The position numbers and the translations under genes were made by a program. DNA of 13,801 bases from an uncultured Clostridia bacterium (GTDB taxonomy: Bacteria > Bacillota > Clostridia > TANB77 > CAG-508): contig CAKPFO010000042.1 of the NCBI GenBank assembly GCA_934153805.1, positions 1 to 13,801 of the forward strand. The letters are read 5' to 3'. The notes under the pieces were generated by a model that was not told the origin of the DNA, did not search any database, and was given only the letters and a program-made list of their open reading frames with translations. Below, piece by piece: positions 5,175-11,967 of this stretch. Every line of letters begins with the position of its first letter. Within the stretch, counting starts at the first letter, position 1.

Positions 5175-7607
5175 ATGAAAAAAATTGAATTACTTTCTCC
5201 TGTTGGAGATTTTGAGTGTTTAAAAGCTGCAGTTCAAAATGGTGCTAATAGTGTCTACTTTGGTGCTTCTAACTTTAATGCAAGAGCTTCTGCTAGCAAT
5301 TTTGACTTAACTGATTTAAAAAAAGCTATCTCTTATGCTAAATTAAGAGGTGTAAACACTCATCTTACATTAAACACTTTAATAAAAAATAATGAATTTG
5401 AAGATGCCGTTTTACTAGCGCAAAAAGCTTATGAATTTGGCATTGATGCTATTATAGTTCAAGATTTAGGTTTAGCTAGAACTTTAATAAAGAATTTTCC
5501 AAAGCTTCCTATTCATGCTAGTACTCAAATGACTATTCATAATTTGGAAGGAGCTTTAGAGGCTGAAAAATTAGGATTTAAAAGAGTGGTTTTATCTAGA
5601 GAATTATCTTTAGATGAAATTAGATATATATGTTCAAATACAAATGTAGAAATAGAAACTTTTGTCCACGGAGCACTATGTATTTCTTACTCTGGTCAGT
5701 GTTTATTTTCTAGTATAGTTGGTGGAAGATCTGGCAACCGTGGAAAATGTGCTCAACCTTGTAGATTACCATATGAACTAATCCAGCAAAACAATGAATC
5801 TTTTAGTTCTACAGTTGATAAAGGCTATTTGTTAAGCACTAGAGATTTATGTGCTTTAGAATATATTCCAGATTTGATTTCTGCTGGAGTAATGTGTTTT
5901 AAAATAGAAGGTAGAATGAAATCTCCAGAGTATGTTGCTACTGTAACAAGAATTTATAGAAAATATATAGACCTAGCTTTATCTGGCAAACCTTATGTTA
6001 TAGACGAAGCTGACAAAAGAGATTTGATGCAAGTTTTTAACCGTGGTGGCTTTTCAAGTGGTCATCTTTCTAATAATCCTAATAAAAATTTGGTTTATAA
6101 AGAAAAACAAAATAATATGGGAATATACATTGGCAATGTTGCTAATATTAAACCTAACAAAGGTCATATTTTCTTTAATTTAAAAGATTCTATTGCAATT
6201 GGTGACACTATTCAGTTTGAAAATGAGACTACTAAGTATACCGTTTCTGAACTTATGATTAAAGGAAAAAATGTAGTTTCTACTAGTAAGAAAGATTTAA
6301 TAGAAATTGGTAGGATGAAAGGCAATATTAAAATTGGTGATAAAATTTATAAAATTGCAAGTAAAGAGCTTTCAGCTGAAGCTAAACTTTCGTATAAAGA
6401 CGAAAACAAAAAAATTATGCTTTATGCTAATATGTATGTTCACAAAGATAAGCCTATTAAGCTTACTGTTAGCACTATAGACTCTTCTAACAAATTATTT
6501 AATAATATTAGCGTTACTAAACAATCAGATGTTATTCCTGTAGAAGCAAGTTCTAGACCTATGGATTTTGAAAGGATTTCCTCTCAGCTTAATAAGACTA
6601 AAGATACAATTTTTAGTTTTAAAGATATTAATGTAGATTTGGAAGAAAATACTTTTGTTCCTTCAATAAGTTCTTTAAATGACTTGCGTAGAAACTGTTT
6701 AGAAGAAATTATCACTATTGCAAATTCTAGACTTATTAGAAATAGCAATTCTATAAAGCTAGAAAAAGTTTCTTCTAAGGGCACGAAACATAAAAATAGA
6801 ACCGTTACTGTATTACTTAATATTTTAAATGAAGATTTCGACTACTTAAAACTAGAAAATATAGATGATGTATACATTCCTTTAAAATATTTTTCTAATA
6901 AAAAATACGAAAGTACTATACTTTCTTTATCTAATTCATTTAATGTGTACATATATTTACCCACAGTAATAAGAGCAAATTATAAAAATATATTGAGTAA
7001 TTTAGTTGAAAAATCTATTGCTAATTACAATATTAAGGGGTTTGTAATTTCAAACTTATCATCTTTTATGCTTATAAATAAATTACCTGCTAATAGCAAT
7101 TTTGAGTATATTGCAAATTATACTTTAAACTCATACAATTCATATACAGAAAAAGAACTTACTAATCTTGGAATAAACAAAATTACAATTTCTCCTGAGT
7201 TAAGTTCTAATGATATTGATAACCTTTGTAGTAAATCGGATTTTTCAAGAGAGCTTATTGTATATGGTAGAACTCCTTTAATGTCTTCTAACTATTGTTT
7301 ACTTGGACATTCAAATAAATGTTATCCTAATTGTGGTACAAGATGTTTAGATAACAAACAATATTATTTAAAAGACAGATTAGGTTTTAAATTTAGAATT
7401 ATTCCAGATAATGTTCAAACTGTAACTACTATTTTTAATAGTAAAATTACTTCAATAGATGGTTCTGTTTTTAATGTAAATTCATATAGAATAGATATTT
7501 TAGATGAAGATATTGAGCAGATAAACTCTATTGTAAGTACTGTTCTTGCTGGTAACAGGCTTGAAGGTAAAGAATATACTAACGGAAATCTGAATAGAGA
7601 AATTTAA
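5175..7607 (+). CDS. U32-family protein with DUF3656, RlhA/TrhP-like RNA hydroxylase
   Basis: This 810-residue protein belongs to the U32 family, named as peptidases. Its best-studied members, RlhA (23S rRNA C2501) and TrhP (tRNA U34), hydroxylate RNA using prephenate and an iron-sulfur cluster. The N-terminal U32 barrel starts MKKIELLSPVGDFECLKAAV and runs to about residue 300. It contains the hallmark Cys quartet: C169 and C176 in HGALCISYSGQC, then C192 and C196 in GNRGKCAQPCR. The middle region (about 310-520) corresponds in position to DUF3656. The C-terminal region repeats a U32-like end, YGRTPLMSSNYC, with a second Cys set (C708, C716, C720, C724), then DRLGFKFRI. This long architecture is usual in Clostridia and resembles RlhA more than the short TrhP proteins. 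Which RNA it modifies cannot be read from the sequence. The ATG at 5175 fits the family N-terminus. The ribosome-binding site AGGAAGGA (5155-5162) is 12 bases away, rather far. It is a single-gene unit ended by a strong terminator. Confidence 0.9.
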   Translation: MKKIELLSPVGDFECLKAAVQNGANSVYFGASNFNARASASNFDLTDLKKAISYAKLRGVNTHLTLNTLIKNNEFEDAVLLAQKAYEFGIDAIIVQDLGLARTLIKNFPKLPIHASTQMTIHNLEGALEAEKLGFKRVVLSRELSLDEIRYICSNTNVEIETFVHGALCISYSGQCLFSSIVGGRSGNRGKCAQPCRLPYELIQQNNESFSSTVDKGYLLSTRDLCALEYIPDLISAGVMCFKIEGRMKSPEYVATVTRIYRKYIDLALSGKPYVIDEADKRDLMQVFNRGGFSSGHLSNNPNKNLVYKEKQNNMGIYIGNVANIKPNKGHIFFNLKDSIAIGDTIQFENETTKYTVSELMIKGKNVVSTSKKDLIEIGRMKGNIKIGDKIYKIASKELSAEAKLSYKDENKKIMLYANMYVHKDKPIKLTVSTIDSSNKLFNNISVTKQSDVIPVEASSRPMDFERISSQLNKTKDTIFSFKDINVDLEENTFVPSISSLNDLRRNCLEEIITIANSRLIRNSNSIKLEKVSSKGTKHKNRTVTVLLNILNEDFDYLKLENIDDVYIPLKYFSNKKYESTILSLSNSFNVYIYLPTVIRANYKNILSNLVEKSIANYNIKGFVISNLSSFMLINKLPANSNFEYIANYTLNSYNSYTEKELTNLGINKITISPELSSNDIDNLCSKSDFSRELIVYGRTPLMSSNYCLLGHSNKCYPNCGTRCLDNKQYYLKDRLGFKFRIIPDNVQTVTTIFNSKITSIDGSVFNVNSYRIDILDEDIEQINSIVSTVLAGNRLEGKEYTNGNLNREI

Positions 7608-7686
7608 ATGAGCTGTTACTGTTGTAAATATTTTTAATTAGAAGTTTCTCGTACATCTTGTTAAATGTTAGAAATAAAAAAGTTTT

Positions 7687-7729
7687 AAAAAAAGTTAGGG
7701 TAAATTTCTTATTTTCCCTAACTTTTTTT
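7687..7729. terminator. Strong bidirectional terminator between convergent genes
   Basis: Seven A residues plus GTTAGGG (7687-7700) pair with CCCTAAC plus seven T residues (7716-7729) over 14 bp. An inner AAAT/ATTT pairing extends the stem. It lies 79 bases after the U32 stop and 4 bases from the stop of the minus-strand RNHCP gene, so it serves both. Confidence 0.92.
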
Positions 7730-7732
7730 GTT

Positions 7733-8041
7733 TTAGTGTTTTGCACTTAATTTTATTATTAAATCCATGTCATCATCTTTTGCTGCCTTATTTTTTCTAA
7801 TTGCCCCACATTTCTTGCATTTAAAAATTATAACATATCCTTTTTTGCTATCAATTTCAAGTCCCACTGGTTCTAATATTCCATGGCATTCTTCTGCCCT
7901 ATCTCCTGGTTTTACATCTACATGTTTTGAATGCAAACAATATGGGCAGTGATTTCTGCATGAATACCATAATTGTGGCACTTTTTTACCACAGTTTTCG
8001 CAAATAAATTCTTCATCTATTACTGTAAAATTTCCTGCCAT
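7733..8041 (-). CDS. RNHCP-domain zinc-ribbon protein
   Basis: This 102-residue protein contains the signature of the RNHCP family, SCRNHCPYCLHSKHVD (residues 27-42), followed by PGDRAEECHG. Four Cys pairs or singles suggest two zinc sites: C14/C17 (CENC), C28/C32/C35, C52 and C75/C78 (CKKC). The conserved ending KNKAAKDDD is present. The family is widespread in Firmicutes as a small stand-alone protein with no established function; nucleic-acid or ribosome binding is only a guess from the zinc ribbons. The ATG at 8041 is the only in-frame start after a stop at 8057-8059. It has almost no ribosome-binding site (CAAGAAAAAATG). A good AAAGGAG lies 46 bases further upstream, in front of an unrelated six-codon frame. 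Confidence 0.9.
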   Translation of the reverse strand: MAGNFTVIDEEFICENCGKKVPQLWYSCRNHCPYCLHSKHVDVKPGDRAEECHGILEPVGLEIDSKKGYVIIFKCKKCGAIRKNKAAKDDDMDLIIKLSAKH

Positions 8042-8199
8042 TTTTTCTTGTATGATTTATTTAATAACTTAAATACACCATACACTCCTTTCTTCATTTT
8101 TATATAAATCCTTTTTGAAAAAATTTATGTTTATGGCTAAAAAGCTCATTCTCTAATATTCTTTCTAAATTCTAAACTAAAAAGGCTGTCCCTAATAGT

Positions 8200-9840
8200 T
8201 TAATAATCAAATATTCCTCCACCTAAAAATTCTCGTAATAAAGAGTTTTTAGGAATGTCATCTATATTTATTGGTTCAAAATATTTTAAAAATTCGCATA
8301 ATCTTTTTGCTTCCGAATATTCTTCTTCATCTTTTCCTATTTTTTGAAACAATGGCAATGCATAATTTCTCAATGCATTTAGTTCATATATTAATGAGGT
8401 ATTAAACATTACATCTGCATCTTCTTGATATGGATATATGTTTTTTTCTTCTCCACGAGTTATTGAATTCCATGCTGACAAAGTCTTTTTAGCATCATAT
8501 CCTCTAAATTGGCTATCTCTTACAGTTCTTCTTATAATTCTAGTGTCTGTAGTAGATATTCTGTTATAATAGTCTATATTTAAAACTGTTAATGCACTTA
8601 TATATATTTTAAACTTTTGCTCTTTTGGTATTGACGGTGTTAAATTGTCATTTAGGCAATGTATTCCTTCCATTACAAGAACCTCGTCATCTTCTAGTTT
8701 CATAGTATTTCCTAAATATTTTTTACATCCTTCTTTAAAGTCAAATGTAGGCAATTTGATTTCTTCCCCATTTAATAATTTTACCAAATCTGAATTTAAT
8801 AATTCTAAATCAACTGCTTGCAATGCTTCAAAATCATATTTTCCTGTTTCATCTATTGGTGTTTTATCTCTTTCTACAAAATAGTTATCTACAGAAATAG
8901 TTTTTGGTTTTATTCCATTTAATCGTAATTGTATCCCTAATCTTTTGGCAAAAGTTGTTTTTCCAGACGAAGATGGACCTGCTATTAAAATTATTCTATT
9001 TTTCTTATCGGTTGCAATTAAATCTGCAATTTGAGATATTTTCTTTTCATGTAAAGCTTCTGACAATAATATTAGTTCTTTACCTTTGCCTTGTCTTATT
9101 ACTTCATTTATTTTGTCTAAAGTATATACTCCAAGAATTTTATAAATATCGTCATATTCATCTAGTGTTTGTAGAAGTTTTTTAGTTTCCTCATATGGTT
9201 GTAATTTATTTGGATTGCTCTTACTTGGATATCTTATAAGAAATCCATCCTCATATTTCATTATATCAAACAATTTTATATATCCAGTTGAAATTGGCAT
9301 TACTCCGTAAAAATAATTATAATAATCATTGCAAAAATATAATGACATCGTATCTTTTTCTTTGTTTTCTAATTGAACCTTACCAATCGTAGTATTTTCC
9401 TTGTTTAAAAATTCTATTGCTTCTGCTCTTGGCATTTCTACCTTTTCTATTTTTAAATTTGAATCAATTATTTCTTGCATTTTATTTTTTACATTTTGTA
9501 GCATTTCCTCAGTTGGCTCCATTTTTTCTATCTCGCATAGCATGCTACTTTTTAATTGATAATTTATATTTAATTTTATTTGTGGATATAACTTTTTAAA
9601 AGCCATCGACATTATAAATAATAAGCCTCTTGTATAAATACGTCCGCCATCTCTATCTGTTGTATCTAATAGTTCAATCTCGTCATTTTCTTTTAATTTA
9701 TAATTCAAATTTTTAACTTCATTATTAACTTTGCACGCAATTATATTGGCATTTTCTTCTTCGATTTTTTCTTTAAAAGCATCTATTACTTTGCTATTTT
9801 CTTCTATATTAACTTCTATATTTTTATATATAACTCTCAT
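8200..9840 (-). CDS. Nucleoside (uridine-type) kinase with N-terminal TGS and ThrRS-like domains
   Basis: This 546-residue cytosolic kinase is expected to phosphorylate a nucleoside, most likely uridine or cytidine, with ATP or GTP in pyrimidine salvage. Three parts are visible. A TGS-like beta-grasp domain (1-60) ends LKENDEIELLDTTDRDG. A middle region (65-270) resembles the second additional domain of threonyl-tRNA synthetase. A P-loop kinase of the uridine kinase/phosphoribulokinase group occupies 280-500. The Walker A motif is GPSSSGKTT (288-296). Asp318 in SVDNYF is the likely catalytic base region, EGIHCLND (391-398) is the Walker-B-like strand, and RIIRRTVRDSQFRG (434-447) is the Arg-rich lid. 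The three-part architecture and length are standard for the family annotated as nucleoside kinase in Clostridia. Only a partial ribosome-binding site (ATAGGT) precedes the ATG. A strong promoter sits about 55 bases upstream. Confidence 0.92.
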   Translation of the reverse strand: MRVIYKNIEVNIEENSKVIDAFKEKIEEENANIIACKVNNEVKNLNYKLKENDEIELLDTTDRDGGRIYTRGLLFIMSMAFKKLYPQIKLNINYQLKSSMLCEIEKMEPTEEMLQNVKNKMQEIIDSNLKIEKVEMPRAEAIEFLNKENTTIGKVQLENKEKDTMSLYFCNDYYNYFYGVMPISTGYIKLFDIMKYEDGFLIRYPSKSNPNKLQPYEETKKLLQTLDEYDDIYKILGVYTLDKINEVIRQGKGKELILLSEALHEKKISQIADLIATDKKNRIILIAGPSSSGKTTFAKRLGIQLRLNGIKPKTISVDNYFVERDKTPIDETGKYDFEALQAVDLELLNSDLVKLLNGEEIKLPTFDFKEGCKKYLGNTMKLEDDEVLVMEGIHCLNDNLTPSIPKEQKFKIYISALTVLNIDYYNRISTTDTRIIRRTVRDSQFRGYDAKKTLSAWNSITRGEEKNIYPYQEDADVMFNTSLIYELNALRNYALPLFQKIGKDEEEYSEAKRLCEFLKYFEPINIDDIPKNSLLREFLGGGIFDY

Positions 9841-9892
9841 TTTTTTACCTATCCAGCTTGTGGCCTTTCCTTTCGTTCAAATTTCTAAAAAT

Positions 9893-9920
9893 ATTATATC
9901 TTATTTTATCCAAAAGTCAA
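9893..9920 (-). promoter_or_regulatory. Sigma-A promoter of the nucleoside kinase gene
   Basis: On the minus strand, TTGACT (revcomp 9915-9920) and TATAAT (revcomp 9893-9898) are 16 bases apart. Transcription would start near 9886 and give a leader of about 45 bases. Confidence 0.8.
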
Positions 9921-10057
9921 CAACAAATCTGACTTGGCTATCTAACAATTTCAATTTATTGCTTTAAAATATGTTGTTTTGAAATTCCTCGTGCATATTT
10001 TATTGTTTTTTGGAAAAAATATTTATAATATATTATATTGTAAAAGAGTTGATTTAT

Positions 10058-11746
10058 GTGGATTTTAAAAATATATTTAATAAATTGTTTACTTGGGAGG
10101 TTCCTAATAATTATCAATTTGAATTGCCAGAAAAAACTGACGATACGGAAAGCACTGTAAAGAATACTACAAATAACGTAGAAAAAAACATCTTTTCTAG
10201 CATTGATGTTAATTTAGAGTATTTAAAAACAAGATACAATTTTTTAATAAACAGTGACATAGTTATTAGAGAATTTAATCTTTTAGTTCAAAACAGACAG
10301 TATAAGGCTTTTTTACTTTTTATTGATGGAATGACAGATACTGATTTAATAAACAATTATGTTTTAAAGCCTCTTATGCTTAGAAATACTGCTAACACCT
10401 ATGAAGACAGTAAAAGCAGAATTATTTCTGAGGTCAAAACTAATAATATTACCGTACGAAAAGTTAAAAAGTTTGATATTGTAGAATATATTTTAAATTG
10501 TCTGCTCCCACAAAATAATGTAGATAGAAATTCGACTTTTGATGAAATTGTATCTGGTATAAATTCTGGCAACTGTGCTTTATTTATCGATACACTCAAT
10601 ATTGCTTTTAACATTGATGTCAAAGGTTTTAAGCAAAGAAGTGTTGACACTCCACAAAATGAAATTGTAATAAAAGGACCTCATGAAGCATTTGTTGAAA
10701 ATATAAGAACAAATACCTCATTACTGCGTAGAATTATTAACAATGAGTCTTTAATAATACAAAATGTAGATATCGGTAATGTTACTAAAACTAAATGTGC
10801 TCTTTGTTATATAAAAGACATTGCAAATTCAGATTTAGTTTCTGAAGTTGAATATAGAATAAACAATTTGCAAGTGGACTCTGTCTTATCTGCTGGAGAA
10901 TTAGAGCAACTAATAGTAGATAGTAATGACTTAAATGTTCCTAAAGTACTATCTACAGAACGACCAGATACGTGTGCTCACTATCTTTTACAAGGAAGAG
11001 TCGTTTTAATTGTAAATGGTACTCCTCTTGCTTTAGTCGTTCCTACTACTTTAAGAGATTTCTTAACCACCCCAGAAGATATAAATTTAAAATATAGTTT
11101 TACTGTTTTTTTAAGAGCAATTAGACTATTAGGTGCAATAATCACCTTACTTTTGCCAGGTATGTATTTAGCCATTACATGTTTCCATCAAGAAATTATT
11201 CCAACAGAGTTGCTATTTGCTATCCTATCTGCCAGAGAAAATGTACCTTTTCCAGTAATTGTAGAAATTTTGTTAATGGAAATATCGTTTGAGCTCATTA
11301 GAGAGGCTGGCCTTCGTGTTCCCTCACCAATTGGTTTTACAATAGGTATTGTTGGAGCTATTATAATAGGAGATGCTGCTGTTAGTGCAAATATTGTAAG
11401 TCCTACGCTTGTAATAATTGTAGCAATTACTGCTCTAGCGTCTTTTACAATTCCAGACTTTTCTTTTGGCTTTCATTTAAGACTTTTTAGATTTGTCTTT
11501 ATTTTACTTGGTTTTACTGCCGGATTTTTAGGAATAAGTCTAGGATTATTTGTATATATTTCTATGCTTGCAGATATGAAATCATTTGGCGTAAATATTG
11601 CTACTTCCCTTGTTCCTAATTTAGAAGGTAAAAGGATTAAATATTTTATTCCACCTATTTGGAAAAGAGAATATAGACCTGACTTTTTAGACCCAAAAGC
11701 TTTAAAGCAACAAGATAATGTTAGTATGAAATGGAAACAAAAATGA
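10058..11746 (+). CDS. GerA-family spore germination protein (GerAA/GerKA type), orphan
   Basis: This 562-residue A subunit of a GerA-type germinant receptor would sit in the inner spore membrane and respond to nutrients. The soluble N-terminal part (about 1-350) has the family blocks NLEYLKTRYNFLINSDIVIR, LLFIDGMTD, PHEAFVENIRTNTSLLRRII and GTPLALVVPT. The membrane domain (about 355-535) holds LLPGMYLAITCFHQEIIPTE, RENVPFPVIVEILLMEISFE, REAGLRVPSPIGFTIGIVGA and a last pair of helices ending near DMKSFGV. The GTG at 10058 is the best start: AAAAGAG (10042-10048) is 9 bases upstream. A TTG at 10049 is an alternative. The ATG at 10056 is out of frame. No GerB-type transporter or GerC-type lipoprotein gene follows, so this is an orphan A subunit or a SpoVAF-like relative, although its N-terminal domain is longer than usual for SpoVAF. 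No clear forespore promoter or terminator was found. Confidence 0.92.
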   Translation: MDFKNIFNKLFTWEVPNNYQFELPEKTDDTESTVKNTTNNVEKNIFSSIDVNLEYLKTRYNFLINSDIVIREFNLLVQNRQYKAFLLFIDGMTDTDLINNYVLKPLMLRNTANTYEDSKSRIISEVKTNNITVRKVKKFDIVEYILNCLLPQNNVDRNSTFDEIVSGINSGNCALFIDTLNIAFNIDVKGFKQRSVDTPQNEIVIKGPHEAFVENIRTNTSLLRRIINNESLIIQNVDIGNVTKTKCALCYIKDIANSDLVSEVEYRINNLQVDSVLSAGELEQLIVDSNDLNVPKVLSTERPDTCAHYLLQGRVVLIVNGTPLALVVPTTLRDFLTTPEDINLKYSFTVFLRAIRLLGAIITLLLPGMYLAITCFHQEIIPTELLFAILSARENVPFPVIVEILLMEISFELIREAGLRVPSPIGFTIGIVGAIIIGDAAVSANIVSPTLVIIVAITALASFTIPDFSFGFHLRLFRFVFILLGFTAGFLGISLGLFVYISMLADMKSFGVNIATSLVPNLEGKRIKYFIPPIWKREYRPDFLDPKALKQQDNVSMKWKQK

Positions 11747-11751
11747 TAATT

Positions 11752-11780
11752 GCAAAATTTATTAATTTTTTCAAAAAGTA
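11752..11780 (+). repeat. Left copy of a 29-31 base direct repeat flanking the accessory gene
   Basis: This 29-base copy differs from 13696-13726 only by one A less in each of two A runs. The shared core is TTTATTAATTTTTTC. It begins 5 bases after the germination-gene stop. The AAAATT-TATT-AATTTT palindrome inside it gives a short hairpin. It may be an insertion boundary, a recombination site or a dispersed intergenic repeat. Confidence 0.75.
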
Positions 11781-11802
11781 AACAGTTCTTTATATTTTCA
11801 AA

Positions 11803-11831
11803 TTGACTTTTATGTAAATTTGTAGTATAAT
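11803..11831 (+). promoter_or_regulatory. Strong sigma-A promoter of the accessory gene
   Basis: TTGACT (11803-11808), 17 bases and TATAAT (11826-11831) give a near-consensus promoter. Transcription would start near 11838, leaving a leader of about 130 bases before the ATG at 11968. The 12-mer CAAATTGACTTT that includes the -35 box (11799-11810) recurs in the leader at 11866-11877. Confidence 0.85.
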
Positions 11832-11842
11832 AACGATCGGTA

Positions 11843-11914
11843 TTTAGTGTGGTATATATCAAAGGCAAATTGACTTTGATAGCCTAAAGTGTGTATGCAC
11901 AAAATACACTTTTT
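11843..11914 (+). promoter_or_regulatory. Structured 5' leader with a terminator-like hairpin
   Basis: The leader can fold as TATCAAAG (11857-11864) with CTTTGATA (11874-11881), enclosed by TTTAG with CTAAA. Alternatively it can form AAAGTGT (11886-11892) with ACACTTT (11906-11912), followed by a T run to 11914. The two arrangements compete for CTAAAGTGT. GGC (11864-11866) could also pair with GCC (11882-11884) as a pseudoknot. The layout resembles an attenuator or small riboswitch, but I do not recognise any known class. Confidence 0.4.
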
Positions 11915-11967
11915 AGAAAGGAGATAAAAAACTATTGCTCTACTATTGTAGACAGGAGGAAAATGTC

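Noticed and set aside
7608..7637. Nine-codon frame MSCYCCKYF directly after the U32 stop
   Set aside because: It is too short and has no ribosome-binding site; nothing suggests it is translated apart from its position.
8160..8215. Terminator after the nucleoside kinase gene
   Set aside because: AAACTA/TAGTTT and AGG/CCT can pair, but with an internal mismatch and no terminal T run, so support is too weak.
10010..10057. Upstream TTG start for the germination gene adding 16 residues
   Set aside because: No ribosome-binding site precedes it, and a suitable AAAAGAG lies just before the GTG at 10058.
9981..10057. Sigma-G promoter for the germination gene
   Set aside because: A GCATA resembling a -35 is present, but no CATnnTA-type -10 occurs at the right distance.
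11473..11868. A 131-codon frame on the minus strand
   Set aside because: It lies mostly antisense to the germination gene and extends over the repeat and the promoter of the next gene; the composition is that of a mirror frame.
11935..11967. TTG start for the accessory gene adding 11 residues
   Set aside because: The ATG at 11968 has a full AGGAGG at ideal spacing. The TTG is about 11 bases from its own AAAGGAG, so it is only a secondary possibility.
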